A stretch of DNA of 64,000 bases from Lasiodiplodia sp. COLG20 (lineage: Eukaryota > Ascomycota > Dothideomycetes > Botryosphaeriales > Botryosphaeriaceae). Of the stretch, positions 56,430 through 64,000 are shown piece after piece. Location: assembly GCA_009801085.1 (NCBI GenBank), contig VNWV01000008.1, positions 248,001-312,000 on the forward strand, given 5' to 3'. Made by a program: the position numbers and the translations under genes. Each line of letters begins with the position of its first letter. Position 1 is the first letter of the stretch. The notes below the pieces were generated by a model, which was given only the letters and a program-made list of their open reading frames with translations, ran no database searches and had not been told where the DNA came from.

Positions 56430-58547
56430 ATGCCATCGTCCCAGGCCAACAGCGCGGCGCCGGCCGCCGTTCCGAAGGGTATTGACGCAGAACCCACGAC
56501 CATGAACGAGTTCATTCCTCTCCTTTACAAACTACTCGCGAAGACAACCAACAATCAGGACACGCCCGATGATTCAAGCGCCGACGGCGAAGATTCCTCA
56601 GAAGAAGCAACGGACATTCCAGGCTCCAAACTCTCGATCAAGGCCCTCGTCGAACGGCCGGACAAGGAGAGCGGGGAACCTGAAATCATCGAGAAGGACA
56701 AGTACTTCAAGCCGCAGAACGACAAGAAATTCTTCGACCACGCTCTGGTCACCAAGCAAACCTTCGATGCCAACAGGAAACTCGAAAAGACGACGGTCGA
56801 GATCAACTCGCCCCACATCCGCGCCGCGCTCAAGGATGTCGTCACCTACTACCCGTCGGAGTCTCTGAAGTTTGGTGAAGCCGATGCAGTCACTTACGAG
56901 AAGCCCTATGCCCTGCTGCACCATCACAGGGATGAGCTCACTCAGTATGCCGCAAAGGCGGTAGAGTCCGGCAACGCTGATGCTGATGCCATCTCCGGAC
57001 ACATCGACCTTCTGCTGAGCTTCCTCGACAACGAAATGGGCGAAGATGGCCCTGCACTCCGCCAATTGACTGAGTCGGGGCTGATCACATTCAATCTTCT
57101 GTGGGCCATCTTCAAGCCTGGCGACATCCTGTTCGCTTCGGAGTGCGGCCACCCACGTCTGTACCGCTGCCGGAAGGCTGCATACGGGCATGAAATGCGT
57201 AATGGAAGGTTCTTCGATGTCACTTGCGAGTTCACCAACTGCGACGGCACGAGGGCCGGCACCTCTACCGTCAGCATCAGGATCTGGCAGGGTGAAGTTT
57301 TCGTCGGCACCGGAACCACCTCGATCGACCACCTTCCGCTGTTCCCACTGAAGTTCATGGAGGAGCAGGAAGAAATCAAGAATAAGCTCATCGAACGAGG
57401 CAACAGATACCTCGCCATCCGCGGCGTCACGACCTGGGACTACGAAGGGCTGTTCCTCTACCTGAAGAAGCCGCCATACGACTACTACAACGAGTGCGCG
57501 TCCTTCGACGGCATCTGGCTGCCGCGCTCTGCCTCCCACCGCGTCGTCGTCGACCCAAAGACCTTCACCGAGGAAGCCACCAAGCAAGCCCAAGACGTCT
57601 ACGACGACGACTCGGACTGCGAAGACGGCGCCTGCTCCCACGGCAAGCCCAGCTCCAAGCCCTCCGCCTTCTTCAACGCCGCCGCCGACCCGCTCCTCTG
57701 CCCGCCCTACGTCTTCGGCTTCTCGCTCGAGACAAAGGAGTGGTGCAAGCTCTTCGTCGACTGCCTGGCACCCGTCGAATGGATCCCGCACGCCATGGAC
57801 GGGCTGATCATCCCCGCAGCCCAGCGCCACCTCATTCAGGCCCTCGTCACCGCGCACCGCTTCCCCGACAACGCGCGCAACGAGGCCAGCCTGAAAGGCA
57901 AGGGCCTCATCGCGCTGCTGCACGGCACCCCCGGCAGCGGCAAGACGCTGACCGCCGAGCTCGTCGCCGAGCACACGCGCCGCCCGCTGCTCAAAGTCTC
58001 GACAGGGGAGCTGGGCAGCTACGGCAGCCGCATCGCCGCCGAGCTGCAGTGCCTGCTGACATACGCCTCCATCTGGCACGCCATCGTGCTCATCGACGAG
58101 GCCGACGTGTTCCTCGAGGCGCGCAGCTCCGGCCCCGACCAGTTCGAGCACAACAACCTCGTCGCCATCTTCCTCAAGCAGCTCGAGTACTTCCAGGGCA
58201 TCCTGTTCCTGACGTCCAACCGCGTCAGCATCTTCGACCCCGCGATCCGGTCGCGGCTGCACCTCGCGCTGCAGTACCACGCGCCTGATGCGGAACGCAG
58301 GAAGCAGATCTGGCGGCAGCAGTTGGAGCGTGTTGCGCCGGGTGATAAGGATTTGGATGTTGACAAGTGTATCGAGCAGACGCATCGGACGGAGATGAAT
58401 GGAAGGGAGATTTCGAATGCGGTGAATACGGCGCTTACGCTGGCGAAGAGTGGGGAGGGGAAGTTGGGCTTGGAGCACCTGGAGATCGTGTTGAAAGTCT
58501 GGGATGAGTTCGAGTCGACTTTGAGGAATATTGAGCGGAGCTCGTAG
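56430..58547 (+). CDS. AAA+ ATPase with N-terminal DUF7025-like region
   Basis: Seen: one exon of 705 residues. A Ser/Ala-rich acidic start is followed by the ~300-residue region with VTYYPSESLKF, PYALLHHHRDEL and FNLLWAIFKPGDILF. This is the DUF7025-type block that precedes AAA domains in many fungal proteins. Then LPLFPLKFM and YDYYNECASFDGIWLPRSAS follow. The AAA+ core has Walker A GTPGSGKT at ~499-506, Walker B VLIDEADVF at ~553-561, a sensor-like LTSNRV and an arginine-finger-like PAIRSRLHLAL, with a C-terminal helical lid. Known: BCS1/spastin-like AAA family in filamentous fungi, large and mostly uncharacterised. Inference: an oligomeric ATPase that remodels unknown targets. No transmembrane segment or signal. 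Catalytic residues look intact. Confidence 0.93.
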   Translation: MPSSQANSAAPAAVPKGIDAEPTTMNEFIPLLYKLLAKTTNNQDTPDDSSADGEDSSEEATDIPGSKLSIKALVERPDKESGEPEIIEKDKYFKPQNDKKFFDHALVTKQTFDANRKLEKTTVEINSPHIRAALKDVVTYYPSESLKFGEADAVTYEKPYALLHHHRDELTQYAAKAVESGNADADAISGHIDLLLSFLDNEMGEDGPALRQLTESGLITFNLLWAIFKPGDILFASECGHPRLYRCRKAAYGHEMRNGRFFDVTCEFTNCDGTRAGTSTVSIRIWQGEVFVGTGTTSIDHLPLFPLKFMEEQEEIKNKLIERGNRYLAIRGVTTWDYEGLFLYLKKPPYDYYNECASFDGIWLPRSASHRVVVDPKTFTEEATKQAQDVYDDDSDCEDGACSHGKPSSKPSAFFNAAADPLLCPPYVFGFSLETKEWCKLFVDCLAPVEWIPHAMDGLIIPAAQRHLIQALVTAHRFPDNARNEASLKGKGLIALLHGTPGSGKTLTAELVAEHTRRPLLKVSTGELGSYGSRIAAELQCLLTYASIWHAIVLIDEADVFLEARSSGPDQFEHNNLVAIFLKQLEYFQGILFLTSNRVSIFDPAIRSRLHLALQYHAPDAERRKQIWRQQLERVAPGDKDLDVDKCIEQTHRTEMNGREISNAVNTALTLAKSGEGKLGLEHLEIVLKVWDEFESTLRNIERSS

Positions 58548-58734
58548 ACTAGAAATGGGGAATGGCTTTGATGGTGGCGGAGGGCACGCGTGGCTCAAGG
58601 CATGAACATCTTTTTAGAAGAAGTAGAGCTTGGCCCGCATACGGCTTAGATATTATGCAGAATTAACGTTTACATCACAAAGCAGAGTATTACGTACATG
58701 TGAATGACAATAAATTCAATACGGCTTCTTCTGC

Positions 58735-58945
58735 AGCCCCCTCTCGCAGCCGATGGCTAGCGCGAAGATTAGCAAAGCTCTCCAGCTCTGCCTTAGAAAA
58801 ATAACATATGTGGGTAGGTAAAGCTATCGTCCGGACGAGAATGTCGAATTTTTAAATCTACATAAATGTCCTGACGATAGCTTCACCTACCCATGACATG
58901 AGTAGAGAACAAATTTACGCTAGCTATCGGCTGTAAGAGGGGATT
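58735..58945. repeat. nested inverted repeat, MITE- or hairpin-like
   Basis: Outer arms: CCCCTCTCGCAGCCGATGGC (then TAGCG) from ~58738, and its imperfect reverse complement ending ~58942 (CGCTAGCTATCGGCTG, then TAAGAGGGG). Inner arms: 58811-58836 and 58868-58893, both beginning TGGGTAGGT when read outside-in and matching at 24 of 26 positions. The whole could fold into a long imperfect hairpin. Flanking diverged direct copies of TACGGCTTCTTCT lie on both sides. It has the look of a decayed non-autonomous element; no coding capacity. Confidence 0.65.
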
Positions 58946-59412
58946 GTATGGTAAATGCCTACAATTTCAGTACGGCTTCTTCTACAACAAATTATCTTAA
59001 GAGTGGATCAGTATAGAATAAAGTAGAGCTTAACAACGACAAAACACATCGGGCCGCTCCCTCCTTTCTGATTTGTGAATCGCTAGCTTCACTGTTGACT
59101 ACATCGGAATCGAAACTGGCTCTTTATTGTGAAGCACATCGTGCTGACACTATCTATCGCATATATATTTAGTAAAAGCAACTAGCTCGTTTGGAAACGC
59201 TGATGGTTCTGGCAGTAGGTAAGCCAGCCATTTATAACAACGAAACCGATTAGACTACTCCCTTCTTTCCAATTTACAAACCTCTGGCCTCACTATTCAA
59301 ATCATACTTGATGTCTCGTTTCACCGGCATGGCTTGCGTTCGTGACGGCTTCGTCCTTGTCAGGCTCTGGGTCTCTTAGCCAATTTCGTTACTGCTTCGT
59401 AGATAAGCTGTA

Positions 59413-59601
59413 TTACGATCCGGGGTCACCCCGATTGCCGCTGAGAGCGGGGGTTGGGAGGAAATATTCACCCGATTTGCTCGCTGCCTTGTATAGAGCG
59501 GATTTTACAGATCCATAAGAAGCGTTTCCCTCCCCCAAGCTCTCTGCCTTCGTTTCTAAGTTCGAGATAGAGGCGCCGTCATCCTTACCTAATAACGACA
59601 A
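59413..59601 (-). other. coding-like minus-strand frame, possible gene fragment
   Basis: A 62-codon minus frame reads like protein (SISNLETKAESLGEGNASYG, SVKSALYKAASKSGEYFLPT, PALSGNRGDPGS, stop). No upstream exon or start context is convincing. It may be a fragment of a duplicated gene or a remnant of a mobile element; I do not recognise it. Confidence 0.3.
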
Positions 59602-60078
59602 CGACGAAATCGGAGCTTACCCTCACAGTAGATGCTGCCGATCAGCAAGCCGATATACCAAGCAGCCAGCAAGCTACTAGGAATGTACGCGGGCAGGATG
59701 GTGGGGGATCTACAAATGTTCAAGGGGAGCTACAAGGGGGAGAAATCAAAGAGGGAGATGCTGAGAGTGATAGAGAAAAGGATGGAAAGGAACCGGAGGG
59801 GAAAAATAAGTAGCAAAAGTTGGATGTGGCTGAGATAGGTACACGGAAAAACAGAGCTGGTAGGATTAGAGATGTGGCTGGGTTAAGTACACGGAAAAGC
59901 TGAGCCGGTAGGATTAGAACAATAGGAGGAATGGCTTTTAACGTACGCTTCAGACTAGCAAACCCGGAGCAGTTAAGAGCACAACCTCCAAAACTCCGAG
60001 AGAAAACGAAACCGAAAGCGGGAGACGGAAGTAGCAGTGTCCAAGCGGCAGCAGGGGGATGGTCCAAAGAGCGATAAG
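59595..60078 (+). pseudogene. degenerate plus-strand ORF with internal 48-bp repeat, probably mobile-element relic
   Basis: One reading frame stays protein-like across 480 nt but is broken by TAG (59816 region) and TGA (59900 region, from a CGA-like codon). Segments: ITTTTKSELTLTVDAADQQA, NVQGELQGGEIKEGDAESDR, then the repeated (D)VAxxxTRKxxAGRIR, then GGMAFNVRFRLANPEQLRAQ and a Lys/Arg-rich end. The charged, low-complexity style resembles gag-like or ORF1 proteins of fungal retroelements, but no zinc knuckle or RT is visible. Identification is inference. Confidence 0.4.
59823..59918 (+). repeat. 48-bp tandem duplication, two diverged copies
   Basis: Units 59823-59870 and 59871-59918 both start GATGTGGCTG and end GGTAGGATTAGA. 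They differ at several positions. The unit length is a multiple of three and both copies read in the same frame as the surrounding relic. Confidence 0.85.
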
Positions 60079-61681
60079 TTACTGGAAAACCAGCATTCCA
60101 CACGGCAGCAACGATGATCGGGCGCTCTCCCGCATGCCCCGGTCAACGAGAAATGCAGATCCGCAGGAGGTCTATGCGTGGGACCGCCTCAAGTAGAGGA
60201 AATAGCGCGTACGCAGGCTTATTTCCTAGGTGAAAGAGGATTTAGAGGGTAAGGGTGGCGACTGGCGGGAGCGGCGTGCGGCCCGGAGCAAGCCTGGAAG
60301 ACCGTCAAAGGGGAAATGGCGCGCCAAAGGGATTTCATACTCGGTAGATCTGCAGTAAAGACTCAGCCACTTGAGAATAGGGGTGCGAGAAGAATTGTCG
60401 GTCTTAGACTCTCAAGAACTGAACGGTTATAGCTAAGTCAGTGCAATTACGTTTTAGGCTGGGCGCAACATGGCAAGTTGCCCGCAGTTAATTCAATCCA
60501 ATAGCAAAATTACTTCAAACGCACGCTGATTAGCCATTGCGAAGACCTCAGGTCGTTAAAGCCGGCAAGGGAACGCACTGTTCAGCGGAGTACAGCACGG
60601 CACCTTAAGTCAATTCCTAGTAGCGCAGATCCCAGATTCCAGCCGTTGTGGGGCCCCAAGATCCTACAAAACCCTAGCCCGTACAGGGCTCTAGCGCGTG
60701 AGCTAGTTGCGGGCGATTCCGTGAATTGTCTCATACAGGATCTCCCTCTCAGACCACTTGCGCTTGGTGATGTCGGTTATCTCCTAAGGGACTTCTTTCC
60801 GCAGCCACGGCGCGGCATATTGCGGTACAGCTAGAAGCCCAGACATTAGTCCTTGTGAAAATAGTGCCGTAGTACCAGCGCCCGACGATGAAAGCACCGA
60901 TATGAATTTTAGTACTTGAGGTATCTAATAAAGATGTCAAGATTTGGAGGTGTGCCGTAGACTCTAGCAAAAATCATTCTACTCACTTGCCCTAACACTT
61001 CGTCGCTGGATATACGGGGGCATTGAATCCGATTCTGTGTATGTTTGATGCTGAGTTACGGAGAATTTCTACGTCGATTTTCGTTCTTCTCGTTTAGCTT
61101 CGGAAACTTTTCTACTACTTAACAAAGCTTAATGTGCGCCCGTCGAGCGCCACCAAGTAGCTTACAATCCCGCACCGGGCCATAGATAAGCGTGCACAAG
61201 TCTAACGCCATATAATCCTTTGTACAAGCAACGGGTCCCTTATGTCAACAACGCCACCACCACCATGTAAAGGGCTTTTAGACACAAAGTTGCAGATAAA
61301 AAAAACTAGGCAAAGGCACGATAGATACCTAGAACTCAAGCCTTAGGCATAAATTTATAATCGATTAGCTTCGTTTATGCATATCTGGAAGCACTCTAGA
61401 AAATCCCAGAGGAGTCACTTCCAGCATCCGGAACTTAGTGCCATGGCGCTGCAGGATTATCCGTAGCCAGGTACGGCAGCAAGGCTAGCGCGAGCCGTGT
61501 TACCGGCGCATAAGGCCGACAAATCACTACCTCAGGAGCACACCTCCTGTTCCCAGGAACTCCTGATTTCAAATGCAGGGCCAGATATAAATCCTACCCG
61601 ATCGAAGTAGTGGAGACCAAGAAAAACACGTACCTCCACCTCAGAGGGAATCCCGATTCAGACTCTTCTTTAGCATCGGCC

Positions 61682-63169
61682 ATGGCCCCCCTTCCGCCTA
61701 TCCTCGTAGAGCAATGGATCATGTATCCCATTGGGGTATGTGTGTCATTCTTGCGACTGTACGCCCGTGTTCGCGTCGTTGGTTGGCGGAACTTATACTG
61801 GGATGACCTGCTATCAGGACTCGCCATGGTCAGTTATCATCCAGATTTCTAAGTAGAAGACACTTAATAACTCTTACATAGTTGTTTTGGACTTCAGAAG
61901 CGACCACCATTCATCTGCTGAGTAAGTTTATATCAGTATATAAGGACTTAAGCTTCATACTAACGCTTAAGCAATAGACGCATATGGAACCTTCATCGGC
62001 CTTACTGAAGAGGAAGCGAATGCTCTCACAGATGCCGAAGTCTACTCGTTGGGAATAGGCTCTAAAGCCCTCTTCTCGGCATGGATAAGCTATATATGCC
62101 TGATCTGGTGTCTGAAGGGCTCAGTGTTATTCTTCTACAACCGCTTAACGTGAGTTAAGTCTGAAGACTGTCGTGGTTGGATGAGGCTAATCGAATTGCC
62201 ATCAAAAGGAAGGGTCTGAAGGAGCAACGACTAGTCCGGTGGCTTGCTATCGGTGTTGCCGCTTCTTTCCTTGCTATGATTTTACAGATCCTACTTAACT
62301 GCCGTCCGATCCACAGGAACTGGCAGATCAAGCCTTACGCGGGAGGTACGATGGAGAAAAGAAAAGTCAACCACAACGCACTACATACTAACTCATACCT
62401 GTAGATCAATGCACCTTAATCTACGTGAGATACTACCTCTTACTCGTCTTGAATGTCTCGTGAGTCTCCCCGGCTGTACTCCTCTACCGCCTACTAACTA
62501 CTACGTCGCAACAGCACTGACCTTGGGCTTATGATCTTCATCCCCGCTCCAATCCTGTGGAAGGCGCAGATCCCGATCAAGCGGAAGATCATGGTAGCGA
62601 TTCTCCTGTTCTCATCTCTGTTCATCGTCACCGCCGCTATCATCCGCTGCATCATGTCCGTCGGCGACATTCGTAGGATCGGAACATCTGGCGCGTGGGC
62701 CATCCGCGAGACCTTCGTATCCATGTTTGTCGTGAACGCTCCCGCTATCAAGCCGCTGTTCAGCCGCAGGCGGCTGGCTCAAGGCAGTAAAAGCGGCGGC
62801 AGCGCATCGCGTACTGGCACAAGCAAGCCGCGGCACACGCAGCGGGGTGATGAGGTTGAGTTGAGGTCCAACGAGAGCTGGAGCAACAAGGATGAGGCGA
62901 GCATTCGGGACCTCGAACACGGCAGTAGCGGCGGAAGCGTTCATGAACTTGTGGATGCGAAAAACGACGCGCTGCGCATTAATGTCACCAAAGCCTTCAC
63001 AACAAGTTCCGAGGAGGCCGGCCAGACGCAGGAAAACCAGGCGGCGGCGCACTACTGGGGCAGGGCTGAGGGAAGCCTCGAGGATAATAAGATGCGGAAT
63101 GGCTGGAAGAGGTTAGGGGAACAAAACCGGGGGATGACAAAAACCACGGTGATCGCTGATACATTGTGA
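61682..63169 (+). CDS. fungal rhodopsin-domain (PTH11-like) integral membrane protein
   Basis: Seen: six exons (61682-61828, 61882-61921, 61978-62149, 62209-62345, 62405-62459, 62515-63169), 352 residues, consistent phases. The first ATG of the frame is at 61682. Blocks: YPIGVCVSFLRLYARVRVVG then the signature WRNLYWDDLLSGLAM, KALFSAWISYICLIWCLKGS, VLFFYNRLT, WLAIGVAASFLAMILQILLN and the CRPIHRNWQ motif. TDLGLMIFIPAPILWKAQIP and RETFVSMFVVNAPAIKPLF follow. A hydrophilic tail of ~120 residues is Ser/Glu-rich. Known: members of the fungal rhodopsin-domain family are seven-helix plasma-membrane proteins; a few (Pth11) sense surfaces, most are unassigned. The ligand is unknown. The first intron donor is GTCAGT, weaker than the others. 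No CFEM domain precedes the helices. Confidence 0.87.
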
Positions 63170-63747
63170 GGCTCGCCGGCAGACAGGGGACTCGAGATAG
63201 GTAGAAATCTTTAAAATTTTTACTTTTAGAATAGTTGCGCAAGACCTAGGCTGAGGACGGGATCAAGACGTTGAGTGAGGCCTGCAATTATGTAGCAGTG
63301 TGTGTCCGATTCGCTGATCCACTTGACGGCTTGGCTGGTGAAACGGGCAGCTCCTGTGCCCGAATCAAGCTAGCAATTATTGTTTTTCTATATGTCGTAT
63401 GATTTGGGCTTATCATTCAACATTTGTATGCACAAAAGCACTCTTCATCACGATCTAAGCGACGCGCTAACCATTAGTAGAACAAACTGCGTCTATGAGG
63501 CTTGCCAAGCCGTTGTTCCGATTATCGTTGCACAAAAGGCCATGAAACTATTCGCGATGCATGCAAAGCCGGGGCTGAATCAGCCAGTGGCGCTGTAGCA
63601 CCCGGCGTTGATATCTTGGCTGGCTGATGGCATTCAAATAGTCCACTCATGCAGCTCAGGCGCCCTTTCTGCTCCTGCCTTGTCTGTATCGGCATCACAA
63701 AACATTTGCCCATATCAAATTCTGAAATCAAGTGCGATCGTTTCAGC
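63170..63747. other. intergenic, no supported gene
   Basis: 578 nt between the membrane protein and the partial gene at the right edge. Nothing beyond promoter DNA is seen. Confidence 0.5.
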
Positions 63748-64000
63748 ATGACAACATCTTCCGGAGGCGATGAAATTGAAGAGGCTCTGGGCGCCAGTAC
63801 TGGCGCCCAGATGACTGGTGAATCAGATGAAAGGGACCCTCCCGTCATCTTTCACGTGGAGAGAGAAAGCTATACGTTGCCTTGGCTAATTAGTCGATCT
63901 TGGGAGGTAAGCGCTTTGTCGGGGTTGGAAGTATTTGCTGCTTTTGATGGTAGATCAGCTAACATAACTATAGGAATTAGAGCCTCACTTGAACAGAATC
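63748..64000 (+). CDS. 5' part of a gene cut by the window edge, function unassigned
   Basis: Seen: exon 1 63748-63906 (53 codons) with an ATG start, then a GTAAGC...ATAG intron and exon 2 from 63974 in phase 0 to the edge. The N-terminus is acidic/Ser-Thr-rich (TTSSGGDEIEEALGASTGAQ), followed by VIFHVERESYTLPWLISRSW and ELEPHLNRI. The 'F/Y-x-LPWxxxxxW-xx' string recalls the ubiquitin-like segment found in a group of fungal N-terminal domains, but too little is visible to assign it. A 24-bp perfect palindrome lies inside exon 1. Confidence 0.5.
   Translation, partial: MTTSSGGDEIEEALGASTGAQMTGESDERDPPVIFHVERESYTLPWLISRSWEVSALSGLEVFAAFDGRSANITIGIRASLEQN
63787..63810. repeat. 24-bp perfect palindrome
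   Basis: A 24-nt sequence identical to its reverse complement. Half-site CTGGGCGCCAGT is followed by its mirror complement, centre AGTACT. It lies within a predicted coding exon. Confidence 0.95.

Larger units (their letters stand above)
58548..61681. other. repeat-rich, gene-poor stretch
   Basis: This is 3.1 kb without an intact gene. 58.7-58.95 kb: nested inverted repeats (separate entries). 58.7-59.3 kb: diverged direct repeats (for example TACGGCTTCTTCT at ~58720 and ~58970). 59.4-60.1 kb: coding-like relics on both strands (separate entries). 60.1-61.6 kb: fragments of open frame and no recognisable domain. I found no transposase, reverse transcriptase or target-site duplication that I can defend. 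Confidence 0.5.

Noticed and set aside
56598..58598. 666-codon minus frame
   Set aside because: Antisense shadow of the intact AAA+ ATPase gene.
1..64000. tRNA, rRNA, CRISPR arrays
   Set aside because: No convincing A/B-box pairs or T-loop strings, no regularly spaced repeats; CRISPR not expected in a eukaryote.

Overview
The window is a gene-dense piece of nuclear DNA from a filamentous ascomycete (Pezizomycotina). Evidence: short GT-AG introns of about 45-100 nt with CTRAY-type branch points, a LaeA-like methyltransferase, a HET-domain protein, an alpha-1,3-glucan synthase, fungal MFS families, a fungal rhodopsin-domain protein and small secreted cysteine-rich proteins. The secreted proteins suggest a plant-associated lifestyle, possibly Dothideomycetes or Sordariomycetes, but the sequence alone does not prove the class. 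I saw no tRNA, rRNA, CRISPR or bacterial-type element.

Layout, left to right. 0-1.3 kb: 3'-truncated LaeA-like methyltransferase (-). 2.5-6.5 kb: three tandem paralogues of an F-box-like/DUF7730-type family (+), each with a copied promoter block. 7.2-9.6 kb: HET-domain gene (+). 10.1-11.6 kb: short secreted tyrosinase (+). 11.9-12.7 kb: UPF0643-like gene (-). 15.0-17.3 kb: large membrane protein of unknown function (+). 17.7-18.0 kb: doubtful small gene (-). 18.5-29.7 kb: cytochrome P450 (-), DHA2 drug-efflux transporter (+), siderophore-iron transporter (-) and DHA1 transporter (-). 31.4-32.7 kb: triose-phosphate/nucleotide-sugar transporter family member (-). 34.1-36.1 kb: DUF4246 protein (+), followed tail-to-tail by a probable small gene. 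37.6 kb: small secreted protein (+).

The 38-52 kb part is unusual. An MFSD1-like transporter (-), an MFS gene (+) and an alpha-1,3-glucan synthase (+) lie next to each other. Each is otherwise recognisable over its whole length and each carries at least one apparent lesion: a 5' splice site reading AT; an in-frame stop plus an 11-bp tandem duplication that shifts the frame; and a 5' splice site reading GA plus a one-base frameshift. A further minus-strand coding relic at 50.9-51.8 kb has in-frame stops and a 19-bp tandem duplication. Either this block is decaying or the assembly is poor here.

53-55.4 kb: two secreted-protein genes, both effector-like. 56.4-58.5 kb: AAA+ ATPase. 58.6-61.6 kb: repeat-rich, gene-poor DNA with nested inverted repeats and a degenerate ORF. 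61.7-63.2 kb: rhodopsin-domain membrane protein. 63.7 kb to the end: start of a gene cut by the window edge.

How the genes relate: the P450 and the DHA2 pump are divergent across 1.4 kb, with a siderophore transporter next to them, so small-molecule oxidation, efflux and iron uptake sit together, but no backbone biosynthetic enzyme is present. The rest looks like an accessory region of self-recognition, cell-wall, transport and secreted functions rather than one pathway.
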